From Micropterus salmoides (Eukaryota > Chordata > Actinopteri > Centrarchiformes > Centrarchidae), in assembly GCF_014851395.1 (NCBI RefSeq), contig NW_024040152.1, positions 21,934,644-21,998,643 of the forward strand: DNA of 64,000 nt, read 5' to 3'. This document shows positions 13,816-26,600 of this stretch, one piece after another. The first letter of the stretch is position 1; every line of letters starts with the position of its first letter. Made by a program: the position numbers and the translations under genes. Under the pieces are notes generated by a model. It made no database searches, was not told the origin of the DNA, and saw only the letters and a list, made by a program, of their open reading frames with translations.

Positions 13816-13859
<44 letters not shown>

Positions 13860-16800
13860 GGAACCCAGCCAGAACAAGCAGATGGCAGGGGAGGTTTTAG
13901 TGCTACTGATACAAGGTCAGAAAAAATCCTAATGCTGCATACACCATAAAGCACTTACTCACATCTAGTGAACACACACTTTCAGGGGCCAACACCAACT
14001 CCACAGATTAACAAATTACAAAGAAATGGGGATATTTGTTATTTCCCCTTCAATCACACTTCTTCAGGAAATGAGCACGTAAATGTAGCAAAGCTAGCAC
14101 AGGAGGTGTAGAAACTGAGGATATAACAGGGATTTAACATTTATGTACTGTTGTGAGTCATGACAGAATTTGCATATCAGCTTTCTTTTTTGTCTTCATT
14201 CTGTCCATTTGCTTGCATCTCTTCCACTCTACCCCCCACCCCCCCACCCCCGCCCCCTTCTTCTTGTCGTCTGGCAGAAAATCAGGGTTGTTTGTGTTTT
14301 CGTGTCAACATGTTGACAGGCGCAATGACTTGCCTGAAGATAAACACAAGTCTCAGCATCTGTGTGTGTGTAGACGCTACTTTTTTTGTGCACTCTCTCA
14401 GCTGGAATCCAGTGGGTGAGTGTTGAACAAAACAGCTGTGACAAGTGTAAAGTGAACACCTAAAGGGCTGTGTCCATGTACAAAAAGTGTCCTTACTAAA
14501 CCAAGCATCTCCCCATAAAACCATAAACCTTATTTTTGTATTTTCTTTTAGATTCTCTTTATTATTATTATTATTATTATAAACAATACATGGATTAAAT
14601 GCAGCTTCAATAAGGAGTTGGATAATTGGATCTTCCGTTTTATGAACAGATGGATGTCTTCAGTGCAAAGGTAATCACTAAACTTTTGAATCTCTTGCAA
14701 GGAATGCAATCCCTGTGTGTGAAATTTGATCATATTATAGTTTCTTTTTTAGTGTACTTTATTACTTAAACTCTCTTTCTGTTGGTCTTCTTTTTCTTCC
14801 ATGTTTACTGTATTTGTTTTTGCAATAGTTTTCTGAAAAGAACCTCAACTCGAACTTGCTTGTTGTGGAGCTTCATCAGCATGTCTTCATCAGCAGATTG
14901 AGTTTGATGTACATGTTGAACCATGAGTCTGAGTAACTCTAGCACCTCATCATGTTGACGTAAACGTAAAGGACCATGTCATATGGTGAAAAGCTCTAAA
15001 ATAAGGGAGTATTTTGACCTTGAGTTACGTTTTTTTTCTGTCAACTGCTGTTTGCAATGTTAAGAATGAACTGTCAAGCCTATTTTGTAACTGTCTGGAG
15101 AAGACTGAAGACTACAAATGTTGCTAGTGCAGGATATTAGTATTTAATGTGGGGAGTCAGCATGATCATCTTGTCCTTTGAGGTTCAAATCAGGCACAAG
15201 ACCTTTGCCACAAGTTGAAGTCTCCCATCTGTCCTTACTTTCCCTTCTTTCTTGTAACCCCCAGTGCTTACACACATTGCCTCACCTTGTGTGCTCTCCT
15301 CTCCTGCTTGGCCTTCATCTCTGCCAGGAGGCCGCTGCCCATTATCTGCAACCCTGGGTACCGCCTGCCTCCCTGAGGACTGCCCCTGCCGTCCGAACCC
15401 TCCCATGGCTCGTCTATCGAGTCCGGCGTTCTCAGCTCCTCTGAGCGGTCTGAGCTGCTGCTGTAATCTGCGGGCTGTGAGCGGCTGGAGGCATCTCTGC
15501 AGTAAAGACAGGACTTATTAGTGAATTGGGGGTTGACTGGTACTCTGATACTGACTTAGAGGGTAATCTATTGTTCTATAACAGAAATAATTCAGTTTCT
15601 CTACCTGGACTTTGGTTCAGGTGCTGGGCTCTTCACTGCAACCTTTGGCGAGGAGGGCTCCTCAGGGATGGAAGCTGGCGTCGAGGATGTACCTGACGCA
15701 GGAGAGTTCCCCTGGTTTTTCTCAGACTTATCTGATTTGTCCAATTTATCAGATTTATCTAACTTGGAGGAACGTTTGATGAGGTTGAGGAATCCTCCTT
15801 TACTCTTCTTCTTCTCTCCATCCTGAGATTCTGAACTCTTCAGGGAACGTCTGGGAGGAGACAGAACAAAAGAACAAAATGACAGAAGGACAACAGACTT
15901 AACATATTTAATATATAGGAGGTGAGTACAATAAATATTACAACAAGTACACTCTAATACATCTCTACTGGAAAAGAATGTAAATGCAGAAAATTATACA
16001 TAAACCATAATGCTTACTTGGAATCCATCTTGGTGACTTTCGTAGAGAAGAACTCATCCACACCCTCATCCACCCTTCCCATGAGGCCATTCTGCTCACC
16101 ATCCTGAGATGGTGCACTATTGATTTGCTGAAAGAGGAAGTTGAAGAATCTTATACCATGTCTAGACCATCTGACAAACAGTAGTAGTACTGTTTCTGTG
16201 CATATGAGTATTTTAATTAAAATTTGATCCTGCATCTTTTAGGGCTACTAATGTCTGAGCATGAAAAATCCTCTGCCCGTAAAGCTTTACTCACAGGTAC
16301 TTTGCTGGAATGTGTTTTCTTGTTCCGGCGGGGTCGTTGTTTGGTGAAGTGCTGCAGCTTTTTTTCCTCCTCAGACGGTAACTCTACCATCACCCCTGAT
16401 GGACGTTGCTCCACTTTTGGCAGCACCTGAGATGGAGTGGGAGGAGTTCGAGATGAAGTTGAAGTGTCCTCCACATGGATAGGGACGTCCTCCAGGGCCT
16501 TGTCCAGGTCAAACTCCATCTCTGTAAGTTGGACGGTTATTAGGGGGTTTGAAATTAGATACATACATCGAATGTTCAAGTGTTCTCTCACCTGCCATCA
16601 GATCTAAGCAGCATCAGTATTGAGGAATTATTTTATTTTATAATTATATAGTACAAAGCAGACATATAATGTACTATTTTACAGAACTGAACTAAAAAAA
16701 GAAAGAAAAAAAACAAAAGTTCTTACCAAAGGCACGGGATACTGGCCGAAGCATTCTGCTGTGGATGCTCTTCCTCTTGGATTTAGGAGTCATCTGAAAG

Positions 16801-19800
16801 AGGAATAGATCAAATCAAATAACATATATGTGGTAACATCATATCATAACTGTCATTTCAAATCATGTACGGCTGATTGAGCTTGAAGTTTGATAAGCCA
16901 TGTTTGTTCTTCAAAAAGAAAACACCCAGGGAGAATAAATGAACAAAAATCATATGATTTATCAGCAACAAGCTAACTCCGTGGCTGTTGGATCCTGGGT
17001 TCCTATTATTATTATTATTATGTCCACAGTATGCTTGTAACCACACTACATTTCAAAGTCTGCGAGATTGCAATTAATCAAAATCAGTCTAAATATAATT
17101 AGATTATATAATTAACAAACTGTAAAGGTAATTATCTCAACTTATTTTTCTGTAAGAATGTAGAATTTCTGTAAGCTAGAACACAGGCACCTTGATACAT
17201 CTTGATATACAGGAAGTTAAATAAGGTTAACAAGGCACACTGGTTAATTCAATTAATACATATTTTCTTCATTATGCATCCTAAAATATAAATTGAGAGA
17301 ATTAGGACAGCTGGGTTATGAAGGAACATACAACTAATTATATGTCTCCTTCATACATTCTCCATACATTTGTAGATAGTAAACACAGTATCACCCACAC
17401 GTTGCATCTTATATTGTACTGTGATCCACATTTACAAGGCGGTGATGACTGACATTGAGTGGAGAGGAGCAGTGCAATGTGGCTGGATGCATTAAAAAAA
17501 CATGAATATACATTTTCAATTGCCATCATTCAACAATGTGAAATATAATTCGGAGAGTGAGTGAGGAAGTGATAGATAAATGCATCCTAATTTTTCTACT
17601 TTATCTTTTAAAATAAATCCTAGGGATCAAACATTTGAATACAGAAGACTCTTTGTGCTATAGAAAAAGCTAGAACACAGAGAATTTGTCTAGCAGGCAG
17701 GCACAGTGAGGAGAGACAGAAAAAGGAAGAAGCAGTAAGACGAAAAGAAAGTGGATTGAAAGGAGAGTGTGGAAGGACAGCCCAGAATTACTTACACTGG
17801 TGCAGCACAACATCTCCATGGAGCAAAGATGGAAAGAGAAGGAAGAACAGAGGAAAAGAAGAGGATGAAGACAACACACAGTAAGGCCTAGTGTAGGCAA
17901 AAATGAAAGATAGTTGGGACAGCCATGAACTCTAAATGTGCCCTGGAGAAAGAAGAGGTAAATAGAAGAGAGGGAATATATGAGACGAAAAGGGGGATAA
18001 GACACCGGAGACAGACAGGACCAGAGACAGAAGACTGTGCAGCTTCCTGCTGACTGCAGCCTGCATTTACTTTACAAGTCACACATATCATTATATCAAG
18101 TCTCATACTATACTTCATTTCAATACTATACTTCTCTACAACAAATCTACATAAAAAACAACCATTCCTCACACCCATGACATTTTCACAAAGGTAGAAT
18201 ACACTTGGGCCATTGTAGATAAGAACATTGATCTCTTTCCATCTTTGGGTCAAATGTTTCCTTCTCCCTTAGTATCCACCCCTCTTTCCATCTTCCCAGT
18301 CCTAGAGAATATAACTAATACTTCACGTCTACACATATAAATGTCAGAATCTATCAAATCTGACATTTTTATGTGTAGAAGGAAACATGAAACTTTGGTC
18401 TTGTTAGACTCAGGCATGTCTCCATACACATCTGCCCTCATATAGTACGTATAAGCCAACCTGAACAGCCAGTTCGAAAGCAACACAAGGTTCAGTTTAC
18501 TAACAACAAGAGAGTTAATACCAAAATCAATCATCAATTGCTGTCAATATCTTGTCATTGACAAGCAGCAAATGGTAACCAGGTATAATTGATTTGCGTA
18601 ATACAAATAACTTGCTGTTTAATTTTGGTGGCAGGACAGAATGAATAGATAGCATTTTAATGAATTAATTTTACTGTAAAACCAGTCTCAAGAAAAACAA
18701 ATTAGCTAAATTATGAATCATAAAACAGAACCACTCTGCAAACCCAGACATGGTTAATGCAATTAAGACAACTTGTGTTGATTCTTCCCAAATTAAATCA
18801 TGTATAGTTAAAACTAACCTAATGGGCTCAAAGTAGGTCATACATACTCGTGCACACACACACACATACACACATGTTCACTTTTGGGGTTATTACATAG
18901 ACTTGCATTCATTTCCTGGAGACTTACCCTAACCAAAACCACTACTTTCCTTACCCTTAAACACTGGCCGAGAAATCTTCCTTTTCTGAAATGGGGACAT
19001 GGCTTTTCTCCCCAGATGGACAAACCGTACACAATCAACTGGTCTTTAGTCTGTCCCCGAAAGTATCATAAATCAGACCCACAGGCACACATATCCGTTA
19101 TTCACGCGAACCTACCATGCAGGTCTCTAGATCGTCCAGCCTCTCAGCCTCCAGTATCTCTGCAGATGCCCGTTTAGGAATCTTCTCCTCTGGGACGTCA
19201 AGATCCACCGACTCCTGCTGCACTAAGGGGCGACCCCGCCGCACCAGATGGTCTGCCTGTGAGGATGAGAGGGGAGGGGAAAACAGGCAGCAGAGGGTTG
19301 TGGGAAGAAACAAAGGAAGAGAAGAAAGATAAGATAGAGAAGATTTAGATAGGCAAGTGAAAAGAAAGGTAAACAGAGAAAAGGAGTGATAAGATGGGAT
19401 GAGAAGAAGGGAGTTGAGAATGGAGGAATTATGAGTGGAGGAGAGAAAGTAGAGAAAGGGGAAGATTAAAAGAAGGATGAAAATAGGGTAAAAACTCTAA
19501 CCCTAAAATAAGCACTATGGCTAACAAAAGAAGTGGCAAAACTGAAACTTGAAAATAGGTTCAATTAAAGTTGAAATTATGTTTCAACAATTCGGAGGGC
19601 TGAAATTAGCAAGTGAATGAATCAATGAGCCAGCTGAGAGCTTGACTTTAATCTTACTAGAGTGAGCTGGGAAGTGGAAAGAGCCTCCAGAATCTCATCG
19701 ACAATGCGATCGGACAGGAAGGACGCTAGACTCAGCTTCACCTCACTGACAGAGAGAACAGGAGAGTGATGGTCAGGCAGCAAAGCCAGACTGGTACAAG

Positions 19801-22800
19801 ATAAATACACACTACAGACCCAAACACAACCACAGAAAGATCTCAGTGATTTGTCTATAAAAATCCACAGTTACATGTAGGTATATATCATTCTTTTCAA
19901 CCCCCAAATGCACCGACACACACCTGATCTTGTTGATAATATCCACCCCAGACTGCTCCAGGAGGGTTTTGGTGACAAAGCTTTTTGGTACCACCATCTT
20001 GGCTGAGCTGGCTTTTATTAGCTCTGGACGAAGATTACATCTCTTCATCACATGGGGACACAGAGACTCCGCTGCATCCACCATAGACTCCAACAGAGTC
20101 TGGAGAAGTGAAGATAAGAGATGGATGGACGTTAATGCGTGTGATGAGGGCTTTAATTAAAGAAACTCCTGGCTGACAAAGTGAGTGTACATCTTAGTGT
20201 GATAATCCACCAGCAATTATGTACATGACAGGTACTGTTAAACGTTCAGACATTTGTTACACATTGAATGTGGCAATATATCAAATATTGTTTCTTCACT
20301 GTGGTGAAGAATTGCTCATTTCTGTGATATTTATGATTTTAAATTCCCAGTGATCCCTTATACAATTTTTTCTTAAATTTGCATTGATGCCTTTTCTGCT
20401 GGTTAACTTTCATGATCTGTAGGTGGTGCCTATTGTCTATCTATTTATCACAAACACTCTGTAAACCACATATCCTTTATGTGAAATAATGTGTGTATGA
20501 TACACTTTGACTACTTTGTAGGATTAGATTTCAGGTATTTGGCAAAAAATAAAATAAAACACAACTTAACAAATATATGTCTTGTTGGTTACGATTCATA
20601 GTTTAACTAACCATTTTTCCATCATCTCTGGAGTAAAAGTTACAGCCCTACCTGCAGTTGCTGGTCCATGACAGTAGTCACCTCCCCAGCCATAGACTCC
20701 AGTTTCTCCTGGATGGGTCCCACTGACGAGCTGTTCACCTCCTCTCTGGCAGCTGATCCTAGGTGGTAGAGGTTAGGGAGCAGCTGGGGAGACACAGAGA
20801 GGAGGACAATGGGGGGATATATGAATGAAAGAAAGGATGTAGGAAACTACTAGAAAAGTAATTTCCCAATGTTTATAAATAAAACCTTTTCATTTACATG
20901 CTCCAGCAAAGCCCATGTATATGTCTCTCCTTACCGTTTTAGAGTTCCTGGCATCTTTGATGAGGTTCTCAGCTGACCTGACGTCCTCCAAGATGGCGTC
21001 TGTCTCCGAGTTCCTCAGAGAGTTCAGGTGGTCCTGCACCTTCACACAAATCCTTTCAATCATCTGAAATACAAAAACAAGACAACTTTATGCTTGAAAT
21101 GTCAAAGGCTCTAGGGTTAAATGTTATACGTTCAATACCTAATATGAATATATAAGAGATATTTTCAGTTCTGTGGCATGTCTCACCTATGTGTGTGATG
21201 TTTTGGAGTGATACTGATACACCTAAACAGTAATAACTATACAATAGTGACGAGACACACTATTTATGAAACACAGATTCGTCTTTACAGAATGTAAATG
21301 TGTGATTACAAAAAAAACAAAGGGTGCAATAAGTATGAGCTTTAAAATTAGTCCCTTTTTTCTCTTCAGGTTTAACAAAATACTCTCCTGACTGTGCAAT
21401 TGTGTATCAAATGTACTATTTACTATATTTGGTACAGTCTATCTCATTTATAAACAATTATAGTTGAACTGATTATGTGTGTGTGTGTGTTTCTATCAGT
21501 TTGTTTACATACCTGTTGTGTGGTTGTGGTTACGATGCCCTGCTGCAGCCGATAGGCCTGTTCCTGTAGGTATTTTCTGGTTTCATGGTTCCTGTACAGA
21601 TAATTCTCAATCTGCAGGGGAAAAACACAAACCCAACATCATGATAATAAAGCAAATTGATAATGATGTTGCATACAGCATGTTTTCAACACTATAAAAA
21701 TTCTGCAAGACTATTACAGGACAGCTGGAGGCGGGAGGAACCAATGAGAATTGAGAATTCAGAGGCTTCAACAAAATAGAATGGTTGGCATTTTTTATAA
21801 AAAATGGCAAGAAATTCATCAAAATTGTTTCATGTTTTTTCGATCTGCTATTCGGTTTAATCTCTGCTTGGAATATTATACGAACCCTGATCTCTTCGTA
21901 TCCCACCGCATGCACTTCCTTTATCATCTTGATCTTATTAAACTATTGAGCTTTAAATGAGGTCCATTCATACTGTAACTCTCTTGTTGGTGAATATAGG
22001 ACACTTTGAATACTTGAAAATGTCCACTTGCGCAGATTATGTAGCGAATTAGCAGATTCGAAGTCTAGGAAATCCTCTAAAGAATGTAATATCAAGCATT
22101 ATGAATCAGTTTCTGACAAAAGAAGAACACAAATCCTGCAACACTATTACAGGACAGCTGGAGACTGGATGAACGAATGAGAGTTCTTTGCGTACCTTTA
22201 GCAAGGCGTCCTCTGTTTTCTCAGGGCTGGCCTTCAGAGCCTGGGAGGCATCAATGATAGGGATGGGCATGAAACGAATGGTGAAGTTCCTAATGGACAC
22301 ACAGCACAGTTAGGTCACAATATAGAGGATGGGATAGAGGCAAATGTGTGAATAGAGGTGTACAGACACAGGGGCAAACACAGTTATTTCAATAAACATG
22401 AAGGGAAGTGATGCATTTGAACACAGATATAGTATAATGCAGGGTTCAGGGTACAATATTAAACATATAGTGGAATGCACCCACTTGTGGTTTTTCTTGA
22501 TACATTCACTGGTAATTTCACATTGGTCTATTAGAGAGCAATGAACTGGCACCATTAGAGATGTTTAAGATCTTGAAATAGAGGTCACCAGAGCATTAAT
22601 ATTCATATCATGATGGAGGGGAAGAAGGAATAAGAACAAAATACAAGAGGGAATGAAAACAATAGAGCGGAAAGGAGAAGGCACAGAAAGATGGAAATGA
22701 GGGTGTTTGGAGGCAAAGGAAAGGCAAGAGGCAAAGTCAGATGTTGATGGTATTCACCCTCAAAGGTAAACTGATTCATCTTTACTCAGATATGCCTGGC

Positions 22801-23654
22801 TTCACTATAAGCCCCACAGCAAAGCACCACGGACAGCAGGCAAAATGCCGGCATCACTAATGAAGATTTGACTTCTGTATGAACCCATCTGCTCTCTTCT
22901 TCCTCTCTTGAACTCACAGACCTGCTGTGAACACAGCAGAGTCCTTCAAGTTCTTACAAACTACAGCCTCCATCACCACCTGTTAAATAGAACTACAACA
23001 AAAATGCTGTTGAAAGACTGATGAGTTGTTTTTATGTTTTCCGAAGCATATGTGATAATAAAACATAGAATATAGCTGTAACTAATAATTATGTCCATTT
23101 TTGATACATCTACTTTCTCAATTACAAAAAAAACACAATCCAATGAAAAGTTTAAAACCCAAATGATATTTAGTTTAATATCACATAAGATGAAGAAAAG
23201 CAGCAAGCTTCAACAAAATAGAATGGTTGGCATTGTTTATAAAAATAAAAAAAAATTAAGCAATTATCAAAATTGTTTCATGTTTTGTTGATCTGCTAAT
23301 CAATTATTTGACTAATGGTTTAATCTCTGCTTGGAATATTATATGAACCCTGTTTTGTATCCCATTGCATGCACTTCCTTATCATATTTGATCTTATTAA
23401 ACTATCGAGCTTTAAATTAGGTCCTTTAATTCTGTAACGGCTGAAAGACATTCAAACTGTAACTCTCTTTTTGGTGAATATAGGAGACTTTGCATACTTT
23501 CTCTAATCTCCTGTCCACTTGCGCAGATTATATAGCAGGATTTGAAGTCTGGGAAATCCTCTAAAGAATGTAAAATCAAGCATTATGAATCAGTTTCTGA
23601 CAAAAAGAACACAAGAGACATGAGGGAATTGCCTGAAGGGAACAACAATGCGCG

Positions 23655-23693
<39 letters not shown>

Positions 23694-26600
23694 CACTGCT
23701 GAACAGAATACAGAACAGGAACAAGAAAAAAAAGTAAATGTTATTTCAATAATGCAATACAGAGACTCAGAGGGGGAAATGGTTAGATGTGCTTCTGGGA
23801 GAATATGATAAACAGAGAAGGAAGATGAGAGAGGTGGGTGTGCAGATGTGTCCCAGAAGCAAATTTACTTCGATGCACGTCATTTCACGCTCACACACAG
23901 AATATTGAACATTCACATCCACAGAAGAAGACAGTCGACTTGTACTGTTTGTCTCGCTTAATCTGTTCTGCTCTCTCTCTAACATTCCCTTCCTCAGCAT
24001 ATTTTCTTCCGCCCTTGTTTCTTTGTTGTTGTATTCACTGTGTTTGTCGCTCTCTGGTTTCCTTCCGCTCACCCTCTCTCCTTCTCTTCCTGTCTGAACA
24101 CACCTCAAGGTTTCCTCCAGCTCAGCACAAAGCTGAAAAACATCTGGGCTGTAACAACTAACCACACATCCATCCCTTCACCGCCACACCAGCGTGTTTA
24201 TACTGTTAGAAAAAAGGTATCATCAGCATAAAGTAATAGACGCAGGTTCAGACAGAGCTCCTTACTTCTCCAGAGCGGCTGCTACATCCTGAAGACCCTG
24301 AGGGCTGGTGTTGTTCTTATCCCAGATCACAGTCCTGCACAGAGAAACGCACCATGTGACACAAGCAAAGCTGGAGCTAGTGAATTAACAACGATCTAAA
24401 AATTTTAGTTGCCATCTACTGACAACCAAGAGGCAATATGAAAATATGTTGTGTCAATTTTTTTTTACAGGAAGGTGCAGTCGCAGAAGCTAACTAAATT
24501 TCTTCCAGTGTCTCCCCTTAAGGTGATTGTGAATGCCATTAGTCTTTAGCTACTTGCTGGCAAGCTTTGTGACCACACAATATAAAGCAACTCATACTAA
24601 TATAAAACTGTCTATATATAAGTGCACTATATGTTTATTTCTAGTGTATTATTATTTGTGTCTATTGGTATTTCATTTCATCTGTTTACACTTACTCAAC
24701 CCTCCCTATTTAGCATTTATGTAAACAAATAATTTAATAAATTACTAATAACACTTTACGGCTCGGTTAATTGGAAGTTGTGAATTTGACTGGTTGTTTG
24801 TCTATGTGTGGCCCTGCGATGGACAGGCGTCCTGTCAAGGGTGTACCCTCCCTTTCGCCTGATGTCAGCTGGGATAGGCTCCAGCCCCCCCGCAACCCTG
24901 TACACAGGATACGCGGTTGATGATGGATGGATGGATGGGCTTTATGGATGTTTTAAGTTGATTAATCCTTATATATTGTTCATAGTAGTGCTTATAAATG
25001 CTAGGGAGTACCAATTTATTTTGTCCTTATTGTGATTGTTGTTGTTGATGTAATGTATTTCTATACCCCATGTAAAGCACTTCCCCTGTTTCTAAAAGTT
25101 GCTTTGCCTTTCCTTACAGGCTGAAGTTACCTGCAGTCATTTGATACACACTGGATCCACTGTACAGTACCAAGTCAAATTATTAATAGTAGACTTGTAC
25201 TACAAGTCTGAAACCTCCATCCAGGGCTGCACAGGATCCAATAGGTTAACTAGTGAGGTAACATTTATTTGTTATTTATATAATTGCCACTTGTGACACA
25301 GCCTTTCACTTCTGAACATGTACTCACCTGAGTTTGGAGTTTATCTGTAGCGCCTTGGCCAGCATCTTGGCTCCCATGTCCCCCATGGCGTTCCCGCTGA
25401 TGTCTAACCTGGTGAGCGAGGAGTTGCTGCCGAGTGCGTTCAAAACAATGGTCAGATCACTCTTTAGTCTGGAATCTGCTAGAGACAGAGAGGTGAGGGG
25501 CTGTGGGGGAGGAGGGGGAATTGAGGGAGAAGGATGTGTACATGTGGGAGGAGGAGAAAAGGAAAAGGCGTTTGATAGGGTTTATATTATAAGAATAAGG
25601 GGTAAAATGCAATCTTACTTTGACTGTTATATCTGGTTTGTGACAGTGTTATGGGAAAGCAGGACAGTCTTCAGTTTATCTGCCACCTGCAGGGTCCACT
25701 TCTCTGTGTTTGGCATCACCAGCAAGCCTTTAAAAGGAGCTTTATTGGCCCTTGTTGTATATCACTGCCAACTTCAACAAAAGCTATTGTAATTTATGTA
25801 ATTGAGAGCATTAATATTCCTTTAGTGGGTGCCAGCTTGTTTTTCTGTCCTTGAATTTATTCACTATCCATGGAATATTAGTTTCCCTATGTCTGTTTAT
25901 CTGGCTTAATGCTGTCTCTATTCGTTTCCTTCCTTCCTGTGATCTTTGGCACTTCCTTAGAGAAAGTGTGAGCAAGCAGTTGGGTATGACTGTCAAAGCA
26001 CATAGCAACTTTGACACCATTACAAAATTTTTGTGAAGCTTTTTTAAATCAATGAAAACAAAAGGCTTATTTTTTTAGTAGTCTAGCAGATTAGCTAGAC
26101 TACTGTCATTAGTAGGCAATACATTTTTCATTTGGTCCTGTCCTCCAACTTCATCTTTAGCAAATTAGCAATAATTATAAAACCCCAATAAAACATTTAT
26201 CACAGGATCAAACGGACCAGCAAGAGACTTCTCTGAAATTACCATTCAAAACTCCACAGGGCAGAATAAAAAAAATTTGCCCTGGATCAAGTGGATTTCT
26301 TTGTGATGCGAGAGTGATACGAGGGTTTACAAATGTCCAGCAGCGTCCATCTATTCACTCCAAGAGAGCTGCTCTATGATGCGTGCCATTTACACAGCTG
26401 GACTTTCCTGGGGGCTGTCTTCACAAAACATGCTGAGGATTAAGGCAGCTCCTGACTGGCTGAGTTAGGAGAAACTCCTAGAAATAGGGAGCATGTCAGT
26501 GGCAATTTTAGGGCTCTTAAGTTTTTGGTCTAAGAGTAAGTTGCAAAGCATGCTGAAAGTAGCTTCTATGTCTGAAAGAAGTTAGAGGCAGTGCAGTGGA

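Larger units (their letters stand above)
3313..13816. mobile_element. About 10.5-kb element with inverted subterminal repeat arrays, class unknown
   Basis: Both borders abut (CA)n on the same strand (3246-3312 and 13817-13857), as expected for insertion into a CA microsatellite. The left end reads ACCTATCCAACAGTGCACC and the reverse complement of the right end reads ACCTATCTAACAGTGGACC, so the ends are inverted relative to each other. Inside each end lie arrays of related units (4100-6180 and 11590-13435) in opposite orientation. No transposase of its own was recognised; the only transposase trace is a nested Tc1 copy. It fills most of the 12.5-kb intron between the exons at 15286 and 2779. 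The superfamily is unresolved; a large non-autonomous DNA transposon is my inference. Confidence 0.6.

Noticed and set aside
17670..18253. Overlapping minus-strand open frames of 111 and 121 codons
   Set aside because: Low-complexity purine/pyrimidine-rich intron with no splice context or homology to CARMIL1.
18940..18965. Telomere-like CCCTAA words
   Set aside because: Only one or two imperfect units inside an interspersed repeat.
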